This document shows, piece by piece, positions 1-10,683 of a DNA stretch of 64,000 bases; within the stretch, counting starts at the first letter, position 1; every line of letters begins with the position of its first letter. The stretch covers positions 186,001 to 250,000 of the forward strand of contig NZ_JAQZAM010000001.1 in NCBI RefSeq assembly GCF_028737215.1, written 5' to 3'. The notes under the pieces are model-generated. The model was not told where the DNA came from. It made no database searches and was given only the letters and a program-made list of their open reading frames with translations. Origin of the DNA: Actinomycetospora chibensis (GTDB lineage: Bacteria > Actinomycetota > Actinomycetes > Mycobacteriales > Pseudonocardiaceae). A program made the translations under genes and the position numbers.

Positions 1-293
1 CGGTTGGCCTTGTAGGCCGCGAACGTCTCGGCCCGGAAGGTCTGCCGCGAGACGTCGAAAGCCACCGCGACGTGCGTCGGCTCCTCGTCGCGCAGCAGGT
101 TGATGAGCATGGACGTGAAGCCGTAGACGGCGTTCGTCGTCTGGCCCGTCGTGGTGCTGAAGTTCTCCGTCGGCAGGGCGAAGAACGCCCGATAGGCCAA
201 CGAGTGCCCGTCGAGCAGCAGCAGGCGACCGCGCCCGCCCGCCGGTGCGTCCGGGACGGTCTCGGGTTGGGTCGCAGTGCCGGTCGGAGCCAC
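1..293 (-). CDS. polA: DNA polymerase I, N-terminal part (runs off left edge)
   Basis: The reverse strand encodes the N-terminus of DNA polymerase I, the repair and Okazaki-fragment-processing polymerase. After a 23-residue Pro/Ala/Gly-rich leader comes LLLLDGHSLAYRAFFALPTE, then NAVYGFTSMLINLLRDE and VAFDVSRQTFR, the hallmark start of the PolA 5'-3' exonuclease domain with its metal-binding Asp in LDGHS. The start chosen is the GTG at 293, the only start in frame shortly before the domain. Only about 97 residues are inside the window. It is divergent from the thioesterase gene, an arrangement I regard as common around actinobacterial polA. No oddities are seen in the visible part. Confidence 0.93.
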   Translation of the reverse strand, partial: MAPTGTATQPETVPDAPAGGRGRLLLLDGHSLAYRAFFALPTENFSTTTGQTTNAVYGFTSMLINLLRDEEPTHVAVAFDVSRQTFRAETFAAYKAN

Positions 294-373
294 GCCACGA
301 GTCTAGGGGCGAGGTCCGACACACCCCGGGCGCCCGGGGAGCCGCACACGACCGACCGCCCTACCCTGCGGGG

Positions 374-817
374 GTGACCAGCTCCCCGGCCCCCGAGTCC
401 GCCGCGGTGCCCGAGATCGAGGTCCAGTACCCCGACGAGCAGCTCGCCGCCCGGATGGGCATCGAGATCACCGAGTGGACCAAGGAGCGGGTGGTGGGCA
501 CCATGCCCGTTGCCGGCAACCGCCAGCCCTTCGGCCTGCTGCACGGCGGCGCGAACGGCGTGCTCGCCGAGACCCTGGGCTCCACCGCCGCCGCGATGCA
601 CGGCTGGCCCGAGCGTCTCCCCGTCGGCCTCGAGCTCTCCTGCACCCACCACCGCTCGGCCCTCGACGGCCTGGTCACCGGCGTCTGCACGCCGCTGTCG
701 GTGGGCCGCACGATCGGCACGTTCGAGATCGTGATCTCCGACTCCGAGGACCGCCGCGTCTGCACCGCCAAGCTCACCTGCGTCTACCGCTCGCGGCCGC
801 CGGGCTCGACGGGCTGA
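374..817 (+). CDS. PaaI-type hotdog-fold thioesterase
   Basis: A 147-residue single-domain protein of the PaaI/YbgC-like hotdog superfamily, cytoplasmic acyl-CoA or aryl-CoA thioesterases. The diagnostic segment is FGLLHGGANGVLAETLGS at about residues 55-72: HGG plus the following helix carries the acidic catalytic residue. GLELSCTHHRSA and GRTIGTFEI follow as the next strands. The length is typical. The start is GTG 374; an upstream ATG in the same frame would add 43 residues of arginine-rich sequence unlike the family. It is divergent from polA with an 80-bp gap. The substrate cannot be told from the sequence. Confidence 0.85.
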   Translation: MTSSPAPESAAVPEIEVQYPDEQLAARMGIEITEWTKERVVGTMPVAGNRQPFGLLHGGANGVLAETLGSTAAAMHGWPERLPVGLELSCTHHRSALDGLVTGVCTPLSVGRTIGTFEIVISDSEDRRVCTAKLTCVYRSRPPGSTG

Positions 818-878
818 TCCCGGCGATCCGGGGTCGTCGCCCCTGGTCAGCGGGCCGCGAGCGCGCTGCAATGGGGAG

Positions 879-3665
879 ATGGCCCGCCCCTGTCCCGTCG
901 GCCCGATCATCGGCCGGGACGCCGAGTGCGACCTGCTGCGCGGCCGGGTCGGGGCGCTGACCGACGGTGTCGGCGGCGCGGTCCTGCTCACCGGCGAGGC
1001 CGGGATCGGGAAGTCGCGGCTGCTCGCTGAGGTCGCCGACGGCGCCCGCGCCCGCGGGCTCCCGGTGCTGCGCGGCCGCGCCGTGCCCGGCGGTGGGGCG
1101 TACCGACCCCTCGCCGAGGCCCTCGCGCCGCCGCTGCGCGCCGGGCCGCTCCCGGAGACGCCGCGGCTGCGGCCGTTCCGGACGGCGCTCGCGCGCCTGG
1201 TCCCGGGCGCGGTGGACGGTCCCGTCGACCCGCCGGCCGGACCCGGCGCCGATCCCGCCGTCGTCCTCGGCGAAGGGGTCCTCGCGCTGCTCGCCGAGCT
1301 CCACGGCGCCCGGGGCGCCGTGCTCGTGCTCGACGACCTGCACTGGGCCGACGCCGACACCCTCGACCTCCTGCACTACCTGGCCGGCACCGTCGACGCG
1401 GGCCCGGTGCTGCTCGCCCTGGCCACGCGGGACGACGAGGACCACCGCGGCGTCGCCGCCCTCGCCGCCCATCCGGACGTCGCCGTCCTCGCGCTGGACC
1501 GGCTCGGCGCCGACGCGGTGGCCGCCCTCGCGAGCACCCGGGCGAGGTCGCCCGGCGATCTCCGGGAGCTCCTCGCCCGCTCCGAGGGCCTGCCCTTCCT
1601 CGTCGAGGAACTGCTCGGCGCCGGGCCCGACGCCGTGCCCCCGAGCTGGGCGGGGCTCGTCGCCCGACGGTTGGGGGCCCTGCCCGACGGGGCCCGCGCG
1701 GTGGTCGACGCCGCGGCCGTCGCCCCCGGCGACCCCGACCACCGGCTGCTCGCCGACGCCACCGGCGTCGACGAGGCCGGGGTGCTCGCGGCGCTGCGGG
1801 CGGCGGTGGCCGTGGGCCTGCTGGCCTCCGCCGAGGGGCGCCTCGCCTGGCGCCACGCCCTGACCCGCGACGCGGTGCTCGCGGCCCTCCTGCCGCCCGA
1901 CCGCGCGGCCGTGGCCGGCCGGCTCGCGGCGGCGCTGGAGGCGCGGGACTCCCCCGGCGACCGGGAGGCGGCCGCCGCGGGCTTCGCCGAGGCCGGCGAC
2001 CACCGGCGGGCGACGACCCTGCTCGTCGACCTCGCGCGCCACGACGCCGACCGGGGCGCCCTGGGCCACGCCGAGGAGCTGCTCGTCCGGGCCGGGGAGC
2101 TGGGCGCGGAGCCCGGTCGCGTGGCGGCCGAGCGGGTGCGGGTGCTCGGCCTGCGCGGCCGGGCGGCCGAGGCGCTGACGGTCGGCGGGGCGGCCCTGGA
2201 GTCGGGCGAGGTCGTCGGCGACGAGCACGCGGAGCTCTGCCTGCGCCTCGCCCGGGCCGCGGTGCTCGGCGGGCGCTGGGCCGAGTCCGAGCAGTGGATC
2301 GCGCGCGCCGGCCGTCCCGACGACCCCCGCTCGCTCGTGCTCGCCGCCGACGCCGCGTTCGGGGCCGGCGACACCGCCGTCGCCACGGTGCGCGCCCGGG
2401 CGGCCGTGGCGGCCGCGGAGGCGGGCTCCGGCAGCGACGAGACGCTCATCGAGGCGCTGCTGGTCCTCGGCCGCTGCTCCCTGACCGACGACGACCTCGA
2501 CGGCACGGCGATCGCGGAGCGTGCGGCGCGGATCGCCGGTGAGCACGGGCTGACGCCCTGGCGGGTCGAGGCGCTCTTCGCGCTGGGCGCGCGACGCCTC
2601 AGCACCGGCGACGTCCACGCGACGGACCTCGCCCGGGCCCGGGATCTGGCCGAACGGCACGGGATGCTCGCCCAGGCCGCGCAGTGCGACCTGCTGCGCG
2701 CGGACGCCGCGCTGCACCTCCACGGTCCGCGGGCGGCGCTCGCGATCGGGCGTCCGGCCATCGAGCGGCTGGGGCGCCTGCACCTCACCTCCCTGCAGGG
2801 CATGGCCGAGCTGTTCGCGGGCGCGGCCGCCGCCCTCGCCGGCGAACGGGCGGAGGCCGACGCCCTGCAGGCCGCCGGGCTCTCCCGCGCGGACGTGTCC
2901 CCGGAGGTCGCCGTGCTCGGACCGCTCGTGCCGGCGCTGGCCGCGCTCCTCGCCCACGACCTGCCCCGGTCCGCCGAGCTCCTCGACCGCGCCGTCCCCG
3001 CCGCCCTGGAGCACCGCAGCGCGGCCCCGCTCGCCTTCTACGGTCTCTGGCCACTCCTGCGGACCGCCGTCGGAGGCGGCGACGCCGAGGCCGCCCGCGA
3101 CCGGGTGCGCGGGCACCACATGCTGATGGCGCGCCCCAACGCCGGCATGCTCGGCTACGCCGACGCGATCGCCGCCGGGCGGGCGGGGCGCGGTACGCGG
3201 GCGGAGACCCTCGCCGCCGAGGCGGCGGCCTTCCTCGACGACACGCCCTGGTGGCACCGCCTCGTGCGCACCGTCGTCCTCGACGCCGCCGTGCGCGACG
3301 GCTGGGGCGATCCGGTGCCCGCGCTGCGCGCCGACCTCGCGGTGCACGAGCAGTGCGACGACCCCGGCGCCCGGGCGCTCGCCCGCACGTGCCGCGACCT
3401 GCTGCGGGCCGCCGGCGCGCCCACCCGGACGTCGCGCTCCGCCGACCCCGTGCCCCCGGACCTGCGGCGGCTCGGCGTCACCGCACGGGAGGCCGAGGTG
3501 CTCCGGCTCGTCGTCGACCACCGGAGCAACGCCGACATCGCGGCGCGCCTGCACCTCTCGACGCGCACCGTCGAGTCCCACGTCGCCCGGCTGCTGGCCA
3601 AGACCGGGACGAGCGACCGTGCCGGGCTACGGACCTGGGCCGACCGCGGGCCGTTGATTCCGTAG
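879..3665 (+). CDS. Large LuxR-family ATPase transcriptional regulator
   Basis: A 928-residue LAL-type regulator (large ATP-binding regulator of the LuxR family). The N-terminal AAA/NACHT-like ATPase has Walker A GEAGIGKS at about 39-46 and Walker B VLVLDDLHWAD at about 148-157. An alanine- and leucine-rich helical repeat region, probably TPR-like, fills the middle. The C-terminal helix-turn-helix starts at LGVTAREAEVLRL (about 865) and contains STRTVESHVARLLAK. Such proteins are usually pathway-specific activators that respond to a small molecule. It is followed after 45 bp by a flavin monooxygenase on the same strand, which is a plausible target. The ligand is unknown. Confidence 0.9.
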   Translation: MARPCPVGPIIGRDAECDLLRGRVGALTDGVGGAVLLTGEAGIGKSRLLAEVADGARARGLPVLRGRAVPGGGAYRPLAEALAPPLRAGPLPETPRLRPFRTALARLVPGAVDGPVDPPAGPGADPAVVLGEGVLALLAELHGARGAVLVLDDLHWADADTLDLLHYLAGTVDAGPVLLALATRDDEDHRGVAALAAHPDVAVLALDRLGADAVAALASTRARSPGDLRELLARSEGLPFLVEELLGAGPDAVPPSWAGLVARRLGALPDGARAVVDAAAVAPGDPDHRLLADATGVDEAGVLAALRAAVAVGLLASAEGRLAWRHALTRDAVLAALLPPDRAAVAGRLAAALEARDSPGDREAAAAGFAEAGDHRRATTLLVDLARHDADRGALGHAEELLVRAGELGAEPGRVAAERVRVLGLRGRAAEALTVGGAALESGEVVGDEHAELCLRLARAAVLGGRWAESEQWIARAGRPDDPRSLVLAADAAFGAGDTAVATVRARAAVAAAEAGSGSDETLIEALLVLGRCSLTDDDLDGTAIAERAARIAGEHGLTPWRVEALFALGARRLSTGDVHATDLARARDLAERHGMLAQAAQCDLLRADAALHLHGPRAALAIGRPAIERLGRLHLTSLQGMAELFAGAAAALAGERAEADALQAAGLSRADVSPEVAVLGPLVPALAALLAHDLPRSAELLDRAVPAALEHRSAAPLAFYGLWPLLRTAVGGGDAEAARDRVRGHHMLMARPNAGMLGYADAIAAGRAGRGTRAETLAAEAAAFLDDTPWWHRLVRTVVLDAAVRDGWGDPVPALRADLAVHEQCDDPGARALARTCRDLLRAAGAPTRTSRSADPVPPDLRRLGVTAREAEVLRLVVDHRSNADIAARLHLSTRTVESHVARLLAKTGTSDRAGLRTWADRGPLIP

Positions 3666-3710
3666 TCGGTACGGATCCGCGCCGACCCCCGTGACGCGAC
3701 GCTCGACGTC

Positions 3711-5275
3711 ATGAGCCACCACAGCGACACCCACGTCCTCGTCGTCGGCGCCGGCCCCGCGGGCCTCGCGACCGCCCTGTCCGCCGCCCGGCACGGCGCC
3801 CGGGTGCTGGTCGTCGAACGGCATCGGAGCACCTCGATCCATCCGCGGGCCTCCGGCCTGAGCACCCGCACCATGGAGATCTTCCGGACGTGGGGCGTCG
3901 CCGACGCCGTGCGCGCCGCGGGCTCGGTGATCCTCGCCCGCGCCTCGGCCGGGGCGACCCTCGCGGACCCCGACCTCGCCGAGAGCTCGATCGGCTATCC
4001 CCTGCCCCGCGAGGCCCTCGCCGTCAGCCCGACGTTCCCGGCCTGCTGCGCCCAGGACCTCCTGGAGCCGATCCTGCTCGCAGCGGTGCGCCGCGCGGGC
4101 GTCGACGTCCGGTTCGACACCGAGCTCACCGACCTCGCCGTCGACGACAGCGGCGCGTGGGCGCGGGTCCACGACCGGGTCACGGGCGCGACGACGACGG
4201 TGGCGAGCCGTTTCGTCGTGGGTGCGGACGGCCCGCGCAGCCGCGTGCGCACCGCGCTGGGCATCGGCACCGAGCACCTCGGCGGGATCGGGCGCCACAT
4301 CCAGCTGCTGTTCCGGGCCGACCTCTCCGCCGTGGTCGGCGAGTGGCAGCACGCGCTCTACATCGTGTCCCACCCGGAGGCCGCGGGGCTGTTCATCGCC
4401 TTCGGCGGCGACCGCTGGGGCTACGCCCGCCCCTGCCCCACCGACGACGACATCCCCGACGACGCGCAGTGGCTGACGCTCCTCCGGACGGCGTCCGGGA
4501 TCGCGGACCTGGCGCCCGAGCTGCTCGGCACCGCGGTGTTCGACCTGGAGGCCGAGCTCGCCACCACGAGCCGGGCCGGTGCGGCGTTCCTCGTCGGCGA
4601 CGCGGCGCACCGGATGACCCCGGTCGGCGGGGTCGGCCTCAACACCGCCGTCCAGGACGGCCACAACCTCGGCTGGAAGCTCGCCTGGGCCGCCCAGGGC
4701 CGGGCCGGCGAGCCGCTGCTGGCGAGCTACGCGCCCGAGCGCACACCCATCGGCGAGCGCCGGGCCCGGCGCTCGGTCCGCCCCGGCGAGCCCGACCCGG
4801 CCGACGGGCTCCTCGGCGACCTCGGGGCCGGCTACACCTCCCCCGTGCTCGCCGGCCACGCGCCCGCCCTGATCGACCCCGACGCCCTGGCCGCGGAGTC
4901 CGGCGAGCGGGCCCCGCACGTGTGGGTCCACGTCCACGGCCGGCGGTGCTCGACCCTCGACCTGTGGGACGGGCGCCTGACCCTGATCACCGCCGACGCG
5001 TCCTGGCGCGCGGCCGCCGAGGACCTGTCCCTCGCCGCCCCGGACCTCGCGAGCGCCCGGGTGACCAGCGCCTACCGGCTCGGCGACGGCGGCGCGGTGC
5101 TCGTGCGACCCGACGGCTACGTCGCCTGGCGGGCGGACGTCCCCGTCGCCGACCCGGTCGGAGCGCTCGCCGACGCCGTCGACCTCGCCCTCGGGCTCGC
5201 CGCTCGGGGAACGAACGGCGACTTCGTGCCGCGGGAAGCAGCGAACCCGCCGTTCGTTCCGACAGCCGGCGAGCC

Positions 5276-5294
<19 letters not shown>
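3711..5294 (+). CDS. FAD-dependent aromatic monooxygenase (PheA/TfdB/RdmE type)
   Basis: A 527-residue class A flavoprotein hydroxylase. It has an N-terminal Rossmann motif VVGAGPAGLATALSAARHG for FAD, the middle VVGADGPRSRVR (DG motif binding FAD and NADPH), and FLVGDAAHRMTPVGGVGLNT (GD motif) followed by QDGHNLGWKLAW. A thioredoxin-like C-terminal domain follows, as in phenol 2-monooxygenase-type enzymes. It should hydroxylate an aromatic or polyketide substrate using NAD(P)H and O2. It lies 45 bp behind the LuxR regulator and converges on livF with a 19-bp overlap of coding ends. The substrate is not predictable. Confidence 0.9.
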
Positions 5295-5991
<697 letters not shown>

Positions 5992-5995
<4 letters not shown>

Positions 5996-6933
5996 GGGGC
6001 GGACTCCTCATCGAGGTCGCCGCCCAGGTACGCCGCGACGACCGCGGGGTCCCTGCGGACCTCGTCGGGGATCCCGTCGGCGATCTTGCGGCCGAAGTCG
6101 AGCACGACGAGACGGTCGGTCACGCCGAGGACGACGCGCATGTCGTGCTCGACGATGACGACCGTGTACCCGTCGTCGCGGATCTTGAGGATGAGCTCGG
6201 AGAGCGCATCCTTCTCGCTGGCCGAGAACCCGGCGGCGGGCTCGTCGAGGCAGAGCAGCTTCGGCTCGGTGGCCAGGGCCCGGGCGATCTCGAGCCGGCG
6301 CTGGTAGCCGTAGGGCAGCGCCGTCGCCTTGTCCGCCGCGCGGTCGGCGATGCCGACGAACTCCAGCAGCGCCATGGCCTTCTCGACGGCCTCGCGCTCC
6401 TCGCGGCGGTGGCGGGGCAGACGCAGCAGCGCCCCCGGCACCGACGTGCGGTGCCGTGCGTCGGTGCCGACCACGACGTTCTCCAGCGCCGTCATCGCCC
6501 CGAACAGCCGGATGTTCTGGAACGTCCGGGCGACGCCGGTCTGGATGATCTTGTAGCGCTTCATCCGCGCCAGCGACCTGCCCTCGAGGAGGATGTCGCC
6601 CGAGGTCGGCCGGTAGACGCCCGTCATGATGTTGAAGCAGGTGGTCTTGCCGGCGCCGTTCGGGCCGATCAGCCCGAGGATCTCGCCGCGGCGGACGTCG
6701 AAGCTGACGTCGTCGAGGGCCGTCAGGCCCCCGAACCGCACCGTCAGCCCGTCCACCGCGAGCAGGGTCTCGCCCTTCGCGACGCTGAAATCGCGCTCCG
6801 GCGCGACCGAGGCCGACACCGCCGCGTCGTGCTCCGCGCGCTCGGCGGCGTCCATGTGCTCGAGGGACTCGAGGAGCCCCTCCTCGCTCGGGGGCGTGTC
6901 GAGCGACGTGTCGGTGGACGACGGCTCGCTCAT
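5992..6933 (-). CDS. livG: Branched-chain amino acid ABC transporter ATP-binding protein LivG
   Basis: A 313-residue ABC ATPase of the LivG type. Residues from about 60 contain [17 protein letters not shown], Walker [25 protein letters not shown] (a LivG hallmark), and Walker [13 protein letters not shown]. The first ~55 residues form an acidic Ser/Thr/Glu-rich extension absent from most LivG proteins. The ATG at 6933 was chosen because it overlaps the livM stop (ATGA). It pairs with LivF as the nucleotide-binding dimer. In Walker B and the following loop, [13 protein letters not shown] is normal for the family. Confidence 0.93.
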
Positions 6934-8099
6934 TCCCCACCTCCCCGCGGCGAGGTTCCGGCATGGTCGTCGGGCACCGTCTCCGGCAGGTCGCCCCGCG
7001 CCTTGCTCGACGGTGTCAACCCGCTCGGTGCCACGGCCGCCCCCGCCCCGAACAACTTCTGGTACGCCTGTCTGCCGTTGGCCAGCAGGTGCTGGCGCAT
7101 CCCGAGCAGACCCTGCGGGCGGAAGATCATCAGGACGATGAGGGCGACGCCGAAGATCAGGAAGCGGTAGGTCGGCTCGAACTGGAAGCGGTCGGGGATG
7201 TACGAGACGAGGAACGCCCCGAGGATCACGCCGACCTTGTTGCCCTGCCCGCCGAGCACCACCGCGGCGAGGTACAACGTCGACGTCGTGATGTCGAAGC
7301 GCTGGTTGTTGACGTAGCCGACCTGGGCGGCGAACAACGTGCCCGACAGACCGCCGACCGCCGCGCCGATCGCGAAGGCCCAGATCTTGAACCGGTAGGT
7401 CGGGACGCCGGAGAGCTCCGCGGCGTCCTCGTCCTCGCGGACGGCGATCCACGCGCGACCCACGCGCGAGCGCTCGAGGTTCCCCATGAACAGCAGGACG
7501 ATCACGATGATCATGACCGCGAGCCAGTAGAAGCCGAGGGCGTCGGTCTGCGAGAAGATCGGGGTGCCGTCGGGGAAGTCGCCGCCGGGACGCGCGATGT
7601 TCTGGAAGCCGCGGTTGCCGCGCAGCGGGTCGACGTTGTCGGCGAGCAGCCGGACGATCTCCCCGAAGCCGAGCGTGACGATTGCCAGGTAGTCGCCGCG
7701 CAGCCGCAGGGTCGGCGTCCCGAGGATGACCCCCGAGACCATCGTGACCACCATCGCGATCGGCACGATGACCAGCCACGGGTAGCGCACACCCAGCTCG
7801 GAGTCCGGGCTGGACAGCAGCGCCGCGGTGTACGCGCCGATGGCGAAGAAGCCGACGTAGCCGAGGTCGAGCAGGCCCGCCTGGCCGATGACGACGTTGA
7901 GCCCGATCGCGATGAGCGCGAACACCGCCGCGTTGAACAGCGAGATCGGGAAGTCGGTGTAGGGCTCGGTCGTGATGATCGGTGGGTTGAGCACCGGCAG
8001 CGCGAGCAGGAAGAGCACGACCGGGACCATGTAGCCCCACTGCGCCGGCCTGCTCTTCGCGTTCCACCAGTGCGAGACCCCTGCCATCCGTTCCCTCAT
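6930..8099 (-). CDS. livM: Branched-chain amino acid ABC transporter permease LivM
   Basis: A 389-residue integral membrane permease. Its N-terminal membrane segment starts near [17 protein letters not shown]. The LivM core follows with [38 protein letters not shown] and a cytoplasmic coupling loop with [18 protein letters not shown] (EAA-like). It ends in a hydrophilic 40-residue tail. With LivH it forms the translocation pore. The start at 8099 gives an ATGA overlap with livH, so the genes are co-translated. Confidence 0.93.
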   Translation of the reverse strand: MRERMAGVSHWWNAKSRPAQWGYMVPVVLFLLALPVLNPPIITTEPYTDFPISLFNAAVFALIAIGLNVVIGQAGLLDLGYVGFFAIGAYTAALLSSPDSELGVRYPWLVIVPIAMVVTMVSGVILGTPTLRLRGDYLAIVTLGFGEIVRLLADNVDPLRGNRGFQNIARPGGDFPDGTPIFSQTDALGFYWLAVMIIVIVLLFMGNLERSRVGRAWIAVREDEDAAELSGVPTYRFKIWAFAIGAAVGGLSGTLFAAQVGYVNNQRFDITTSTLYLAAVVLGGQGNKVGVILGAFLVSYIPDRFQFEPTYRFLIFGVALIVLMIFRPQGLLGMRQHLLANGRQAYQKLFGAGAAVAPSGLTPSSKARGDLPETVPDDHAGTSPRGGGE

Positions 8100-9169
8100 G
8101 CCCGGGACCTCGCCAACGACTCGCCGAGGATGCCCGTCGGCCGGAACATCAGGATGAGCACCAGGAGCACGAACGCGACGACGTCGCGCCAGTCGCCGCC
8201 GAAGAGGCTCTGCCCGTAGTTCTCGACGACGCCGAGGATCAGCCCGCCGAGCAGAGCGCCCCGCAGGTTGCCGATGCCGCCCAGCACGGCCGCGGTGAAG
8301 GCCTTGATGCCCAGCAGGAAGCCGCCGTTGTAGACCGCGCCCTGGGGGATCGTCATGAGGTAGAAGAGCGCCGCGACGCCGGCGAGGATGCCGCCGACGG
8401 CAAAAGTGATCATGATGACCCGCTCGCGGTTGACGCCCATCAGCGTCGCCGTCGCCGGGTCCTGCGCCACGGCTCGGATGCCGCGTCCGAGACGGCTGCG
8501 GTTCACGAACTGGTCGGCGACGACGAACATCGCGAGCGACGCCAGGATGATGACGATCTGCAGGTTCGTGATCGGCGCGCCGAAGATCGTGAAGACCGGC
8601 GAGGGCGGCAGCAGGCGGATCGTGCCCTCGGGGTTCGACCCCCGCCAGATGCGGATGACCTGCTGGATGGCGAACGAGGCGCCGATGGCGGTGATGAGGA
8701 ACGCGAGGCGCGGCGCGTTGCGCCGTCGCAGGGGTCGGTAGGCCACCCGTTCCAGGCCGACGGCGGCGAGGCCGGACACCGCCATCGCCACGAGCCCGGC
8801 GAGGATCAGGTCGAGGATGATCGCCGCGAGCGGCAGGTTCGGGATCGCGCCGGGCTCGAAGCCGAGGCCGAGGAACGTCAGGTAGACCGCGAACACCCCG
8901 ATCACGAAGATCTCGGAGTGCGCGAAGTTGATCAGCTGGAGCACGCCGTAGACGAGCGTGTAGCCCAGGGCGATGAGCGCGTAGACGCTGCCGTAGGCGA
9001 GCCCGTTGATCGTGTTCGCCCAGAAGCGGTCGGCCAGCAGACCGACGTCGAAGTTGATCCAGGGCTCGGCGTGCACGACCAGCGGTGCGGCGTGCGCCAC
9101 GGCCAGGTCGAGAACGGAAGTCGGGATGACGCGCTCCCGGGTGCGTCGGGCGCCCGCCGGGGCGGGCAC
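8096..9169 (-). CDS. livH: Branched-chain amino acid ABC transporter permease LivH
   Basis: A 357-residue permease. The family core begins at INGLAYGSVYALIALGYTLVYGVLQLINFAHSE with the LivH NFAHSE signature; later come AVAQDPATATLMGVN (cytoplasmic loop contacting the ATPase) and GGIGNLRGALLGGLILGVVE. The hydrophilic first ~40 residues are longer than usual, and no strong ribosome-binding site precedes GTG 9169, so the true start may lie a little downstream. A GC-rich hairpin separates it from livK, suggesting lower expression than the binding protein. Confidence 0.9.
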   Translation of the reverse strand: MPAPAGARRTRERVIPTSVLDLAVAHAAPLVVHAEPWINFDVGLLADRFWANTINGLAYGSVYALIALGYTLVYGVLQLINFAHSEIFVIGVFAVYLTFLGLGFEPGAIPNLPLAAIILDLILAGLVAMAVSGLAAVGLERVAYRPLRRRNAPRLAFLITAIGASFAIQQVIRIWRGSNPEGTIRLLPPSPVFTIFGAPITNLQIVIILASLAMFVVADQFVNRSRLGRGIRAVAQDPATATLMGVNRERVIMITFAVGGILAGVAALFYLMTIPQGAVYNGGFLLGIKAFTAAVLGGIGNLRGALLGGLILGVVENYGQSLFGGDWRDVVAFVLLVLILMFRPTGILGESLARSRA

Positions 9170-9248
9170 GGAGGGGTGCCGGTAGGGCAGTGTCGAGCAC
9201 CGTGGCGTGAGCCGTCACAGGGGGTGCCCGGGGGGGCCGACACCCGAC

Positions 9249-9286
9249 GGCCGCGCCCCCGCGCGACGCTGCGCGGGGACGCGGCC
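9249..9286 (-). terminator. GC-rich hairpin between livK and livH
   Basis: Inverted repeat with arms 9249-9264 and 9271-9286 and a 6-nt loop. On the minus-strand transcript all 16 positions pair, with a single G-U. It begins 21 nt after the livK stop. No U-tract follows, so it is more likely an intercistronic RNA-stabilising or attenuating structure than a full terminator. Confidence 0.6.
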
Positions 9287-9306
9287 GAGGGCGCCGGACG
9301 GGTCGG

Positions 9307-10506
9307 TCAGATCTGGCTGTCCGTGACGATCGTGTTGCCCTGGACGCGGTACATCCAGACCGGCGTGTTCGTCAGCTCGCCGGTGGGGCTCCACTGGAAG
9401 AACTTCGTGAGGCCCTGGCCCTGGTAGTTGCGGACGTGGTTGAGCAGGCCGGCCCGGTCCGCGATGCCCTGGTCCAGACCGCGCAGCAGGATCGTCGTGG
9501 CGTCGTACGACTCCGCCGAGTAGGTCTGCGGCGGGACACCGAAGGCCGCACGGTAGGCGTTCGTGAAGTCGGTGAAGCCCTCCTGCGGCACGCATGGGCA
9601 GGACAGCAGCGTGCCGTCGGCCGAGCCGGCCGCGTTGACGACGTACTGCTCGTCCTTCACGCCGTCGGGGCCGATGAAGGTCGTCTGCACACCGGCATCA
9701 CGCAGCTGCTGGATCAGCGGCGCGGCCTCCTGGTAGTAGCCCGAGTAGAAGATCGCCTGCGGGGCGGCCTGCTGGACCTGGCCGATGATGGCCGAGAACT
9801 CGCGCTGGTTGGTCTTCACGTCGATCTGGCAGCCGGCTGCCGGGCCGAGCACCTGGCTGACCTGGGTGGCCAGGCCGATGCCGTAGTCCGAGTCGTCCTT
9901 GATGACGCACACGTTCTGGGCGTTGAGCCGCTGCTGCATGTAGCGGGCGACCGCCGGCCCCTGGACGGCGTCGTTGCCGAGGCCGCGGAAGAAGTTCGTC
10001 CACCCGTTCTGTGTGAGGGCCGGGTTGGTGGCCGACGGGGTGATGTTGACGATGCCGGCCGCGTTGAGGGCCGGGCCGACCGCCCGGGACTCGCCGGAGA
10101 ACGGCAGGCCCACGATGCCGAGGACCGCCGGGTTGTTGATCAGCGCGGTGGTGGGACCGACCGCGGTGTCGGGCGTGCCGCCGGTGTCGGCGCGGACCAG
10201 CGTCACCTGGCAGTTCGGGTTGGCCGCGTTGTGCTGGTCGACCGCGAGCTGCGCGGCGTTGACGATGGCGATGCCGAGCGCGGCGTTCTGGCCCGCGATG
10301 GTGCCGGCGTAGCCGATCGACGTCCCGGGAGCGCAGCGCCCCTGGCCGTTGCCCGCGGGCAGCACGGCATTGGTGGGCTGGGAAGGTGCCCCGGCCGCCG
10401 GACCGCCGCCCTGCTGCTCGCCTCCCCCCTGGTTGGCGCAGCCGCTGAGGACCAGCGCCACCGCTGCCGCGAGCGCACCCACGGCTGCGATCCGTCGTCG
10501 GATCAC
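9307..10506 (-). CDS. livK: Branched-chain amino acid ABC transporter substrate-binding lipoprotein
   Basis: A 399-residue periplasmic-binding-protein type I lipoprotein. The signal peptide has an Arg-rich n-region, hydrophobic AAVGALAAAVALVLSGC and lipobox LSGC, so it is lipid-anchored outside the membrane. A Gly/Gln linker follows, then a ligand-binding fold with GYAGTIAGQNAALG and NITPSATNPALT. The start GTG 10506 is preferred over the GTG 15 nt upstream because GGAGGT lies 5 nt before it and the signal peptide then has normal length. It is first in the liv operon, with a strong promoter candidate 60-90 nt upstream. Confidence 0.92.
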   Translation of the reverse strand: MIRRRIAAVGALAAAVALVLSGCANQGGGEQQGGGPAAGAPSQPTNAVLPAGNGQGRCAPGTSIGYAGTIAGQNAALGIAIVNAAQLAVDQHNAANPNCQVTLVRADTGGTPDTAVGPTTALINNPAVLGIVGLPFSGESRAVGPALNAAGIVNITPSATNPALTQNGWTNFFRGLGNDAVQGPAVARYMQQRLNAQNVCVIKDDSDYGIGLATQVSQVLGPAAGCQIDVKTNQREFSAIIGQVQQAAPQAIFYSGYYQEAAPLIQQLRDAGVQTTFIGPDGVKDEQYVVNAAGSADGTLLSCPCVPQEGFTDFTNAYRAAFGVPPQTYSAESYDATTILLRGLDQGIADRAGLLNHVRNYQGQGLTKFFQWSPTGELTNTPVWMYRVQGNTIVTDSQI

Positions 10507-10568
10507 GTCCACCTCCGTCACAGTTCGCGTCGGGTCCGCTGATCACGCTCGCCCGGTCGGGTGTGGAA

Positions 10569-10597
10569 GGTATAGGCGTGCGAGGTCTCGGGCGCAA
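10569..10597 (-). promoter_or_regulatory. Candidate livK promoter
   Basis: On the minus strand TTGCGC (10597-10592) and TATACC (10574-10569) are separated by 17 nt, a good fit to a primary-sigma -35/-10 pair in an otherwise GC-rich stretch. The predicted start would leave a leader of roughly 55 nt before livK. Confidence 0.55.
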
Positions 10598-10614
10598 GCG
10601 CCTGCGCCGTCGTA

Positions 10615-10634
10615 TCCGGACCGTAACGTCCGGA
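10615..10634. promoter_or_regulatory. Inverted repeat upstream of the livK promoter
   Basis: TCCGGAC and GTCCGGA form a perfect 7-bp inverted repeat with a 6-nt spacer (CGTAAC). Its inner edge is about 18 bp upstream of the -35 box, where an activator or a repressor of the liv operon could bind. No cognate regulator is adjacent. Confidence 0.4.
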
Positions 10635-10683
10635 CCGGTACAGAGATCCGTTTCGTGCCCGTCGCGGGACAGGGCCGGGTGGC

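Noticed and set aside
774-3581. Very long open frame antisense to the LuxR gene
   Set aside because: Arg/Gly/Pro-rich translation with no domains; typical shadow frame of a GC-rich gene with strong Walker and HTH motifs on the other strand.
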